The notes under the pieces were generated by a model. It made no database searches. It was given only the letters and a program-made list of their open reading frames with translations, and was not told the origin of the DNA. A stretch of DNA of 31,971 nt from JBEBSD01 sp040394475 (GTDB lineage Bacteria > Bacteroidota > Bacteroidia > Cytophagales > Spirosomataceae): the NCBI GenBank assembly GCA_040394475.1, contig JBEBSD010000067.1, forward strand, positions 1 through 31,971, written 5' to 3'. A program made the translations under genes and the position numbers. This document shows, piece after piece, positions 10,101 through 18,000 of this stretch (its first letter is position 1; each line of letters starts with the position of its first letter).

Positions 10101-10541
10101 CGTAACAGTACCTTTTACCGCAAAATCCACCAGCTTGATCCGGATACTCGGCAAGGGCAGCATTGACGTTTCTTCTTTAGGTTGTTTACTGAGAACAATC
10201 TGCTGTCCGATGATTTTATAACGGATGCTCAAGGGCGTTAACAATTGGTCCAGAACATGATTGAGCGTCTCATTTTTAACCGTAACGTTGAATTTTTTTC
10301 CGCTTGGGATCAATTTACTACGGTAAGTGAATTTGATAGCCAGTTGCGTCTCAATCTGCTGAAAAATAGCTTGCATGCTTTTGTTTTCAGCCGATAAGTT
10401 GACTTTCTGGTTGAGCAAATCCTGTGCATCCGCCGGCCTGGCCAGCGATATACCTGCGAACGTCATCACTATGAACACCTGTATGAGCGTATATTTCATT
10501 AAGCAGCACAGGAAATTTTGGAATTGTGAGTGTTTTTGCAT
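7131..10541 (-). CDS. susC: SusC/RagA TonB-dependent transporter with N-terminal STN signalling domain (PUL 1)
   Basis: An outer-membrane TonB-dependent transporter of 1136 residues that would import oligosaccharides captured by SusD. Order of parts: signal peptide (to about residue 40, ending ADAQ), STN domain (about 45-118), a carboxypeptidase-regulatory-like beta-sandwich (about 142-213, GTVTDESGQGLPGVSVVLKG), a TonB-box-like segment EEVVVVGYG (220-228), the plug, and a 22-strand barrel ending in a C-terminal Phe. STN domains are known to contact FecR-type anti-sigma factors. The adjacent sigma/FecR genes therefore predict that ligand binding induces the operon. It begins 159 bp after the FecR gene, with a hairpin in the gap, and is followed closely by susD. 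Confidence 0.96.
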   Translation of the reverse strand: MQKHSQFQNFLCCLMKYTLIQVFIVMTFAGISLARPADAQDLLNQKVNLSAENKSMQAIFQQIETQLAIKFTYRSKLIPSGKKFNVTVKNETLNHVLDQLLTPLSIRYKIIGQQIVLSKQPKEETSMLPLPSIRIKLVDFAVKGTVTDESGQGLPGVSVVLKGTQQGTITNTEGVYTLNVPDASNSILVFSFVGYTSQEHLVNRRSALDVALLTDNKALEEVVVVGYGTQQKKDITGAVASVQGDELTQRKTTQISQALQGTMPGVMVTRTNNAPGATANIRIRGITTITDAGSNPLIILDGVPIDDINSINPNDVESISVLKDAASASIYGSRAAAGVILVTTKRAKKGQLSMDYSIEYGLEKPTQMPEYVDAGGYMRLVNELRWNDNANNSNEYPIYAKDLIDNYTQLNGENPDLYPITNWQSLIMKNSAPRKSHLLSLSAAGQFIRTRVSLAYDKTDALYDNRYFERLTTRINNDITVNKYLSASVDINFRRENYEQPNISPFYLMGIAAPVYAAEWSDGRIGAGKDGDNIYAQLKHGGFDRTNKNQIGGKIGLDFTPIDGLKISGVFSPFLNLNKQKIFKTKIPYTAATDPNIISGYMNGFSETSLAENRNDNYRYTAQFLVNYGKQIHNHSFNLLGGYEFFYAFNENLGASRGQYILNNYPYLNIGPLDLRNNSGSAWENAYRSWFGRAMYNYKEKYLLQANVRFDGSSRFAKDYRWGSFPSFSAGWVLSEESFLQGGTPWLSFLKLRASWGSLGNERIGNYPYQAILNFENSSLFYQGNNVVSAQAAAQWQYAIRNISWETTQSTDFGIDAHFLNERLRFSGDYYVKTTKDMLLALEIPDYVGFDNPDQNTGKMHTKGWEFQVGYTDKAGDFGYSVSFNLSDFKSRMGDLGGTEFIGDSIKIQGSEYNEWYGYVSEGLFQTAREVTDLPKLNASVREGDVRYRDISGPDGIPDGKISPEYDRVLLGGSLPRLMYGFNATLNYKNWDFSFVVQGVGKQNSRLTADMIQPLRSNWGTFASILDGNSYSHYNTAEQNLGARYPRYSYTSASNNYTMSDYWLINGRYLRIKNINLGYNVPQLLAEKVRIKGLRLYASVTDLWTLNKFPKGWDPEMSSLTYPITATYVLGASVKF

Positions 10542-10579
10542 TTTTTTGATGGTTATTGTCTTGGAAAAGCAATAAGAAG

Positions 10580-10612
10580 CCTGCTTCCGGATTATGGAAG
10601 TCGGAACGCAGG
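10580..10612 (-). promoter_or_regulatory. Hairpin in the FecR-susC gap
   Basis: On the plus strand, CCTGCTTCCG (10580-10589) pairs with CGGAACGCAGG (10602-10612) with a single bulged base and a 12-nt loop. It lies in the 159-bp gap between the anti-sigma gene and susC, in the likely susC leader. No strong T-run follows in the transcribed direction, so partial attenuation or transcript processing is more likely than full termination. I found no TAnnTTTG box in this gap; a promoter here would more likely be used by the ECF sigma factor. Confidence 0.45.
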
Positions 10613-10700
10613 TAAGGTTTCGGGGCTTTCAATGCCGCAATCATTGGAAGCCCTTTCTGTTAACAGTGGTCAGGTTGGGGCATAGGCACGAAGGTTTAGG

Positions 10701-11798
10701 TTAACTGCATTTTTTTCCGTTGATGATAATCTCTCCGTCGACTACTTTGTATGTAGCATTAATGGCCTCACAGATGACATCCAGTTTTTGAAATAAAGTC
10801 TCGTTGGTAAGGGATGTGTTCAGCAAACATCCTTCAAAGGTTTCCTTGTCGTATACGATTTCAATCTGATACACTTCTTTCATCGCTTCCAGTATGGTCG
10901 GGACAGGCGCCTCCTGAAAGACAAAGGCTTCCATCTCGGCCGGGATAAGCTGCGGTTTGGGGTCCCGTACGAGGGACCGCGTCATTTTTTCATCCTGTTT
11001 GGAATAATTAACCTTCTGGTTAGGTCGGAGGATCATTCCTTTGGTTTCCGGATCCGGGGTATCTTTATCGCCGGCGGCAAATACATTTACTTTGCCGGTC
11101 TTTACTTCCACCGTTATATCCTGGCTGTCTTCCCAGGCTTTCACGGAAAAGCTGGTTCCCAGCACTTTGGTAACCAGCTGACTTGCAATTACAATAAAGG
11201 GCTTGTCGACGTTTCTGGTTACCTCAAAAAAGGCCTCGCCCGATAAGCTTAGCTCCCGGACAGGGCCGTCGAAATTTCGGACAAAGCGGATGGAGCTCCC
11301 TGGCTGCAGGGTCACCTTACTCTGGTCAGGAAGCTGATAGTGCCGGGGGGCATTTCCTTCATGACGGATCGTTTCAAATAAAGTTGTTGCAACCGCTTCT
11401 GGTGAGGAACTGCTGACAGCATCCGCAGACGGCGCACGGAGTTGCCATAAGAGCCCTCCCGCCAGGAGAAGAAGACAGGCTGCGGCAGCCACTTTCAGCC
11501 ATGGCTGCGACCAGAATACGGTTGTCCGGGCATCGGTGCCGATCTGTTTCAGGAGGTTATCCCAGATTTCATCCTTATCCTGCGGCGGGATATTGCCTTT
11601 ACTGACCTTTCCCAGGTTAATCACAATCACCCGCGCCCGGAATACCGCCTCCCGTTGTTCCGGATAATTAGCCAGAAAAGCCTTCCAGAAGAGGCTCGAA
11701 TCGATATCCGGATTGTTTACCCATTGGATGAAATAGTCATCCTGAATAAAATCTTCTGTCAGAAATGTACGGTATTGCTGTTGCATAATAAGTGACAT
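10701..11798 (-). CDS. FecR-family anti-sigma factor
   Basis: Inner-membrane anti-sigma factor that would hold the adjacent ECF sigma factor until signalled by the STN domain of SusC. The 365-residue product has a cytoplasmic N-terminal region, one membrane segment (about 101-120), the periplasmic FecR domain (about 150-245, including LPDQSKVTLQPGSSIRF and LSGEAFFEV) and a C-terminal DUF4974-type domain (about 294-362, ending GEIIINGKK). I chose ATG 11798. The longest frame begins at 11870 with TTG and would overlap the sigma gene. ATG 11786 (MQQQYRTF) is an equally possible start, although AGGGGG just upstream of 11798 could act as a ribosome-binding site. It follows the sigma gene by 55 bp. 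Confidence 0.93.
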   Translation of the reverse strand: MSLIMQQQYRTFLTEDFIQDDYFIQWVNNPDIDSSLFWKAFLANYPEQREAVFRARVIVINLGKVSKGNIPPQDKDEIWDNLLKQIGTDARTTVFWSQPWLKVAAAACLLLLAGGLLWQLRAPSADAVSSSSPEAVATTLFETIRHEGNAPRHYQLPDQSKVTLQPGSSIRFVRNFDGPVRELSLSGEAFFEVTRNVDKPFIVIASQLVTKVLGTSFSVKAWEDSQDITVEVKTGKVNVFAAGDKDTPDPETKGMILRPNQKVNYSKQDEKMTRSLVRDPKPQLIPAEMEAFVFQEAPVPTILEAMKEVYQIEIVYDKETFEGCLLNTSLTNETLFQKLDVICEAINATYKVVDGEIIINGKKCS

Positions 11799-11853
11799 CT
11801 GCCCCCTAAACCGGAGGAGTCTATAATTGTACCCAGTTTTTCTTAAAAATATT

Positions 11854-12441
11854 TTATAACCAGCAGACAAACAGGATCAGCGAGAGCCATCCTGCCAGCT
11901 CAAAATGGACTCGTAGCTGCGCAAGCGAGCGGCTCAGGAGGTTGCGGACCGATTGATTGGAGAGCTGCATCATCCGGGCAATCTCTTCGTTGTTGAAGTT
12001 GTGATAATAACGGAGTTGGATGATTTCCTGCTGGCGCCTGCTTAACTGCTCCATTGCTTTTTTGAGCGCCAGCACATTTTGACTTTCACGCTCGGTTTCA
12101 ATTAGTGTATCTTCGATAGATTCTTCAGCAAGCCTGGTATAAAACGCCATATCGGGAAGAACAGTCTCCTTATGGTTTTCAATATTCCGGAGAATCCGGT
12201 TTCGGAGCGACCGGAAAAGATAAAAGCGAATGGAGTCGGTTTCTGAAAGTTTTTCTTTGTTATTCCATAAATTCAGGAATAAATCCTGGATACTGTCTTT
12301 GATCAGTTGCCGATTACTGGTAATGTGGTAACCGTAGCGCAACAATTCGTCGGCGTATTGATTATAGATAAAAGCAAAGGTTTCCCGGTCGCCTTTTTTG
12401 AAAAATTCCCATAAAGAATGATCTGATGTCGTAATTTGCAC
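11854..12441 (-). CDS. ECF-family RNA polymerase sigma factor
   Basis: A sigma-70 factor of the extracytoplasmic-function group, 195 residues, expected to direct transcription of PUL 1 when released by the adjacent FecR protein. Region 2 spans about residues 22-90 (FIYNQYADELLRYGY, IQDLFLNLW, FYLFRSLRNRILR). Region 4 spans about 125-178 (LSRRQQEIIQLRYY, then the helix-turn-helix NEEIARMMQLSNQSVRNLLSR). The start is GTG at 12441: an in-frame TGA at 12451-12453 blocks any longer start and no ATG lies nearby. The C-terminus is odd, ending in a hydrophobic stretch (AGWLSLILFVCWL) that could contact or insert in the membrane. It is the first gene of PUL 1 and diverges from the esterase operon. Confidence 0.94.
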   Translation of the reverse strand: MQITTSDHSLWEFFKKGDRETFAFIYNQYADELLRYGYHITSNRQLIKDSIQDLFLNLWNNKEKLSETDSIRFYLFRSLRNRILRNIENHKETVLPDMAFYTRLAEESIEDTLIETERESQNVLALKKAMEQLSRRQQEIIQLRYYHNFNNEEIARMMQLSNQSVRNLLSRSLAQLRVHFELAGWLSLILFVCWL

Positions 12442-12457
12442 AATAAAACGTCAAAAC

Positions 12458-12465
12458 CAAATTTA
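12458..12465 (-). promoter_or_regulatory. Candidate -7 box for the sigma/FecR genes
   Basis: The minus strand reads TAAATTTG, an exact match to the Bacteroidota -7 consensus TAnnTTTG, 16 nt upstream of the sigma-factor GTG. A -33 TTG at the expected spacing was not found. The rest of the 169-bp divergent gap (12442-12610) holds an 8-bp direct repeat, TCCTGTAA, at 12482-12489 and 12503-12510 (period 21 bp), which may be chance. For the divergent esterase gene I see only TTTATTTG at 12596-12603, too close to the ATG to be convincing. Confidence 0.4.
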
Positions 12466-12610
12466 AATACTCCCAGGTTACTCCTGTAATTTAGCAAGAA
12501 AATCCTGTAAATGTGATAAAAAAAACGCCGCTGTCCAATTAGCTGCTTCCAGGAAAAAGAAGTTTGGAAGGCGGGCTTTTTACTGATCCTTAACCTTTAT
12601 TTGTTCCCTT

Positions 12611-14794
12611 ATGATTCGTCCGATTAACCATGTTCAACGTTCTGCCAGGTGGAATTGGTGTTGGCTTGTACTGATTTCACCGTTCCTTCATGCCCAGGAA
12701 GATCTCTCTGTATTGAAATATTGGAATTATCACCAGGCGCAGCCGGCCGTTTTCTACCAGCACCTGATGAAAACGGCCCGGCAGCAGCTGACCGAACGGA
12801 ATACCGCTGTTGCGGCGCTGGCAACCCGGGAGGACTGGCAGCAACGGCAACAGCAGATGGCGCAGGTACTCCGGGAAATAGCCGGCGATTTTCCGGCGCG
12901 GACACCCTTAAAGCCAGTGATAACCGGTACCCTGGAAAGGGACGGGGTCCGGGTGGAAAAGCTGTATTTTGAATCGCGGCCGGGTTACTATGTGACAGCG
13001 GCCCTGTTTCTGCCTGCCAGGTTCACGGGCAAATTGCCGGCAATTGTTTATTGCAGCGGCCACAGTGCCAATGGCTTCCGGAGCGAGGCTTATCAGCGGA
13101 TCATCCTGAATTATGCCAAAAAAGGGTTTGCCGTACTGGCCTTCGATCCGATAGGCCAGGGGGAACGCATCCAGTATTTCAAAGAAGATGGTAAGCCGCG
13201 CTTCGGACCTACCCATGAACATTCCTACCCGGGGAGCCAGTCCTTCGTATCAGGGCGTTCGCCGGCAAACTATTTTATCTGGGACGGTATCCGTGCCGTA
13301 GATTACCTGGTAAGCCGGGAGGAAATCGACCCGGACCGGATCGGGATTGCCGGGCGCTCGGGCGGCGGAACCCAGAGCGCCTATATAGCCGCTTTTGATG
13401 AACGGATTCTCGCAGCAGCCCCGGAATGTTACCTGACTTCAATGGATAAGCTGCTCCGTTCCAAAGGCCCTCAGGATGCGGAACAGGTTTTTATGCATGC
13501 ACTGGCGAAAGGATTTGACCTGGCCGATTTGGTGGTGGTAAGAGCTCCCAAGCCGCTGTTGATGGTCACCACTACGAACGATATTTTCAGTATTGAGGGA
13601 GCCCGGGAAGTGTTCGCGGAAGCGTCGCGTGCCTATAAGGCGCTGGGTAATGCAGACGCGCTGCAAATGGTGGAAGATGACGCCGGGCATGCCTCCACTC
13701 TAAAGAACCGGGAAGCCTCGTATGCCTTTTTTCAGAAGCATCTGAAAAACCCAGGATCGTCCCGGGACCAGGAAATCAGCTTGTTCCAGGAAGCGGAACT
13801 CTTCGTAACCCCGGAAGGAAGCGTCTATCGTTCGCTGAAGGGAGAAAGCCTGTTCAGCCTGAATTTCCGGTATACCAGCGAAACGATATCGGAACGGGAT
13901 CGTTCCGGACAGGATCGTGCCGGACAGGACCGTTCTTTCGGGGCCGTACAACAAGTAGTACTGGAAAAAAGCCGTTACCGGCAACCTGCGCCGGTCGGAG
14001 AGGTTATTTTTTCGGGACGTATACCACGGGAAGGGTATGTTATCGAGAAATTTCTGGTCAAAGCCCCGGGAGATTACTTCCTGCCGGTATTGTGGATGAA
14101 ACCCGAAAAGCCGGTGGCCGGAAGCCTGTTGTGGCTGGATGAAAACGGGAATCAAAAGGCGGCTGAAAAGGAGGGCGCCGCCGACCGGCTGGCAAAGGCC
14201 GGGTATGCGGTAATCCTGGCCGACCTCAACGGGGTGGGCGAGTTGAGCGATGCAGCCCTTTCCGGGGGCGATGCCCGGATAGAGGCAGTACCGCTTAATT
14301 TGTGGTACTTAAGTATACTGACCGATCAGAGCATGGCCGGCGTACGGATGGGGGAAATAAAACGGCTGACGGATTTTATCAGGGACCGGATGACGGCGCA
14401 GCCGGTGTTGTCGCTGGTCGCCACCGGCACGCTCTGCACGGATGCCTTGCAGGCAACCATGACGGATGCCGGCTTGTTTCATAAAAAAGTGCTGGTACAG
14501 CCGTTGGTCTCGTTTCAGTCGCTGGTCGCCCGACCGGAATTCCGGGTGAAATACGTCTCTTCAGTGGTGGCCGGAGCATTGGTGTACTATGATTTGCCGG
14601 AACTGGCGGCTGTTCAGCCGCCGGGCAGTGTGCTGCTTTTGAACCCGGTTGCCGGAGACGGAACCACGTTGAAGGACAGCGAGGCGAAAGCCGGCTATGC
14701 CCGGGCGATTCAACGACAGCAACTGGTGGAACCGGAAATGCAGGACGCGAACGGCCTTGCCAAACGCCTGATCGGATTTTTGAACAAGCCATGA
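12611..14794 (+). CDS. Exported acetylxylan-esterase-like alpha/beta-hydrolase with a degenerate second hydrolase half
   Basis: Predicted carbohydrate esterase of 727 residues with a signal peptide (ending about residue 28, FLHAQ). The N-terminal half is an alpha/beta-hydrolase with nucleophile Ser250 in GRSGGG, probable acid Asp324 (TTNDIFS) and His360 (DDAGHAS), all correctly ordered. The C-terminal half (about 473-727) appears to be a duplicate: EGYVIEKFLV matches DGVRVEKLYF, and KAGYAVILADLNGVGE matches KKGFAVLAFDPIGQGE. However, it has ATGTL where the nucleophile elbow should be, so it is likely non-catalytic. A linker around 429-443 holds a short Arg/Asp-rich repeat. It is the first gene of the plus-strand hydrolase group, divergent from the sigma factor. 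Substrate is not determined; deacetylation of a plant or algal glycan is an inference. Confidence 0.9.
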   Translation: MIRPINHVQRSARWNWCWLVLISPFLHAQEDLSVLKYWNYHQAQPAVFYQHLMKTARQQLTERNTAVAALATREDWQQRQQQMAQVLREIAGDFPARTPLKPVITGTLERDGVRVEKLYFESRPGYYVTAALFLPARFTGKLPAIVYCSGHSANGFRSEAYQRIILNYAKKGFAVLAFDPIGQGERIQYFKEDGKPRFGPTHEHSYPGSQSFVSGRSPANYFIWDGIRAVDYLVSREEIDPDRIGIAGRSGGGTQSAYIAAFDERILAAAPECYLTSMDKLLRSKGPQDAEQVFMHALAKGFDLADLVVVRAPKPLLMVTTTNDIFSIEGAREVFAEASRAYKALGNADALQMVEDDAGHASTLKNREASYAFFQKHLKNPGSSRDQEISLFQEAELFVTPEGSVYRSLKGESLFSLNFRYTSETISERDRSGQDRAGQDRSFGAVQQVVLEKSRYRQPAPVGEVIFSGRIPREGYVIEKFLVKAPGDYFLPVLWMKPEKPVAGSLLWLDENGNQKAAEKEGAADRLAKAGYAVILADLNGVGELSDAALSGGDARIEAVPLNLWYLSILTDQSMAGVRMGEIKRLTDFIRDRMTAQPVLSLVATGTLCTDALQATMTDAGLFHKKVLVQPLVSFQSLVARPEFRVKYVSSVVAGALVYYDLPELAAVQPPGSVLLLNPVAGDGTTLKDSEAKAGYARAIQRQQLVEPEMQDANGLAKRLIGFLNKP
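13897..13935 (+). repeat. 15-bp in-frame tandem repeat in the esterase linker
   Basis: GGATCGTTCCGGACA (13897-13911), GGATCGTGCCGGACA (13912-13926) and a partial GGACCGTTC (13927-13935). Fifteen bases keep the frame, so copy-number changes would add or remove five residues (Asp-Arg-Ser/Ala-Gly-Gln). The repeat falls in the linker between the active and the degenerate hydrolase halves. Confidence 0.85.
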
Positions 14795-14997
14795 TGGGAC
14801 TTGCCGGGGACGATGTTGCCGCCATCCGCTTCTGCACTGCCAACGGGAGGGGCTGTCAAGACACCAGACCATGGAAGACGGATTTCCCCATAACCCTGCC
14901 ACACGGAAAAACCATTTTATTCACAACAACCCGGCAGCCGCAAGTGATCTTTTCTGTAAAGTGAAGAGGAAATACCGCTTGCCAGGCGCTTTTATGC

Positions 14998-15033
14998 CAG
15001 AGCCGCTGTTACATCGGCGGAGCTGCTTTTTTT
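14998..15033 (+). terminator. Weak candidate terminator after the two-lobed esterase gene
   Basis: An interrupted stem, CAG-ag-CCGC with GCGG-ag-CTG and a 10-nt loop, is followed by seven Ts (15027-15033). It lies about 200 bp after the esterase stop and just before the next gene, so it may partly separate the two. The rest of the 257-bp gap (14795-15051) shows no gene or clear promoter. Confidence 0.3.
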
Positions 15034-15051
15034 GAATCGTGTAAGTAAACC

Positions 15052-18000
15052 ATGAAAATTATTCCCTTGAAAAGTGCATTCCATTTATACGCAACGCGTT
15101 TGGCGGTTGTTGCGTTTGTTTTGTTAACCGGTATCTCCCGGGAAAGCCGGTCACAGAGTTTTAATCCTGAAAAGAATGACCGGGTGGTGATTCTGGGGAA
15201 TACCTTCGCCGATCGGATGCGGTATTTCGGCTATTTTGAAAGTCTCTTGCAGCAGCAGTATCCGGAACACCGGCTTACGGTCCGCAATATGGGCTGGAGT
15301 GCGGATGAGGTGGGACTGCAGCCGCGTCCGCTGCATTTCCCGGGCCCGCGCAGGGAGGTGAAACGGGAAATTTCAGATCCGGACGATCTCAGTTTCAGCA
15401 GTTGGGGAGAGGCCGTCAATATGCCGGTTGCGCTGAATTTTAAAGGGCTGCACCAAAGCCTGACCGAAGAACAGGCTGCCATTATCTTCATGTGCTTCGG
15501 ATTAAACGAGGCGTTCAGCGGGGCAGAAGGATTGCCCCGGTTTGAAAAGGAGCTTGCGCTGTTTATTTCGGAATTGCGTTCGCAGCGCTATAACGGGAAA
15601 AAGCCGCCGCAGCTGGTGCTGGTATCGCCGATGGCGCACGAAGCGATCGGGGGGTATTATCCGAAACCGGATGCACATAATGAGTCTTTAGGATTGTACA
15701 CAGCAGCCATGAAAAAGGTAGCTGCGTCGCATCAGCTGTTATTTATCGATCTTTTTACGCCTTCTCAACAGTACTTCCGCTCTTCCAAAGCACAGCTTAC
15801 CATCAATGGCATCCATCTCAACGCCCAAGGCTACCTGGAGGCAGCCCGCTGGATGGGAGCGGCGCTTGGCTTTGCTCCGGAATTATTGAAAGCCACCAAG
15901 GAAAGCGAGGTATCCGGGAGCTTACGCCAGGTGGTTAAAATGAAGGATGATCATTTCTTTTACCGCTGGCGGGCCGTTAACGGGGAATATATTTATGGAA
16001 GAAGAAGGGAGCCGTTCGGGGTTGTTTCGTTTCCCCCGGAGCTGGAAAAGCTGCATCAAATGACCATTGCCCTCGACGAAGTGATCTGGGAAATGGCAGC
16101 CACCGGGAAAACCGGGTTATTGAAAAAGGCGCAGGCTATTGTCGATGAAAGCGACAATCCGGCGGCCCAGGAAGCTTTCCTGGTAACCGGCATGACCGGG
16201 AGACAAAGTCGCCCGCTGGCCGGTGACCATACCCATCATCCCAAAGAACCGGCGGGCGTGGAACAATTTACGGTACCGGAAGGCTATGAAGTCAACCTCT
16301 TTGCCTCTGAAAAGGATTTCCCCCTTGCCAAGCCGGTGGCCATGGCGTTTGATGCAAAGGGAAGACTCTGGGTCGCAACCATGCCCACGTATCCGCAGTA
16401 TATCCCCGGCGTACCGGTGCATGATAAGCTGGTTGTGCTGGAAGATACCGATGGCGACGGAAAGGCAGATAAACACACAGTTTTCGCCGACAATCTTTAT
16501 CTCCCCCTGGGTTTTGAGCTGGCCAACGGCGGGGTGTATGTTTCGCAGGAGCCGGACCTTTTGTTTTTAAAAGATACGGATGGCGACGGTAAGGCAGATC
16601 TCAGGGAAGTGGTGCTGACCGGATTTGGTTCGGAAGACAGTCACCATGCCACGCATGCCTTTGTCTTCGGACAGGATGGAGGACTTTATTTCAATGAGGG
16701 GACCTTTCTGAATTCCCAGATAGAAACTCCCTACGGCCCGGTTCGTTCTTATAACGGGACCACCTTCCGGTATGCACCCCGGACCGGAAAACTGGAACCT
16801 TACATTTCTTATCCCTATTATAATCCGTGGGGAAATGTCTTCGACCGGTGGGGGACTCATTTTGTCGGGGATGCGTCCGACGGCTCGAACTATTTCGCAA
16901 CCCCTATGACGGGAAAAATTGATTATCCGGACAAACATCCCAGGATCAATATGTTTACCACGACCCGCGTACGCCCTACGGCCGGGTTGGAAATTGTATC
17001 CAGCCGAAACTTTCCGGATGCCGTCCAGGGGAATTTGCTGATCAATAATACCATCGGGTTCCAGGGAATCAAACAGCATAAAATCGTCCCGGCCGGATCG
17101 GGTTTCACCAGTGAGGAAGTCGAACCCCTGCTGCAGTCTTCCGATCCTAACTTCAGGCCCGTAGACCTGGAATTCGGCCCGGACGGCGCCCTTTACGTAG
17201 TGGATTGGTACAACCCGCTGATTTCCCACGGGGAAAACCCGCCGCGCGACCCTGCCAGAGACAAAACACATGGACGTATCTGGCGGATACACTATACCGG
17301 GAGGCCACTCCTGAAGCAGCGCGACATTACCTCAAAATCAGTCGTACAGCTGCTCGAGCTCTTAAAAGAGCATGAAGACCGGCTCCGTTACCGTGCACGG
17401 ACACAGCTCAGTGCCGAGGCCCCGGAGAAGGTACTACCGGCGCTCCGGAAATGGGTAAAGGGGCTGAATCCCCGGGACACTGCTTATGAACATCATTTAC
17501 TCGAAGCGCTCTGGCTGTTCCAGGATTTTGATGCCGTCGAGGGCGATTTGCTCGAAAAACTGCTGCAGGCAAAAGACTATCGCGCACGTGCAGCGGCTAC
17601 CCGCGTGATCCGGTACTGGAGCGACCGGTTACCCGATCCCGTTACGTTGCTGGACCGGTCTGCGCAGGATCAGGAAGCAAGGGTCCGCATAGAAGCAATT
17701 ACGGCACTCAGCCATTTTTCTGCCGAAAAATCTGTTGATGCAGCCATCAAGGTATTGCTGAAACCGACTGATTATTACCTGGATTATGCGATCAGGGAAA
17801 CCTTCCTGCGGCTTAAGCCCACCTGGTTGGCCCTGTTTAAAAACCGCACCGATTTCCTGAACGAGCAGCCGGATCAGGCAGCATTTCTACTGGGATTGTT
17901 ATCCGAGGAAGAATTGGCGGCATTACCGTCGACTTCCCTGATACTGCGGGCGCAATTGGAACATCCGGGGTTAGGAAGTGATGCAAAGGCTGCCCGGCTA

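Noticed and set aside
11799..11870. Longer FecR start overlapping the sigma-factor gene
   Set aside because: The codon at 11870 is TTG, and the extra 24 residues do not resemble the usual anti-sigma N-terminus; an ATG with an AGGGGG upstream exists at 11798.
16443..16600. Calcium-binding EF-hand or dockerin domain
   Set aside because: The two DTDGDGKAD loops are a regular part of the PVC-type dehydrogenase domain and lack flanking EF-hand helices or a paired dockerin layout.
16567..17292. Long antisense reading frame (241 codons) within the multidomain gene
   Set aside because: It is opposite a well-supported coding frame with recognisable domains and has no family motif of its own. The same applies to the antisense frames at 18580-19239 and 19203-19913.
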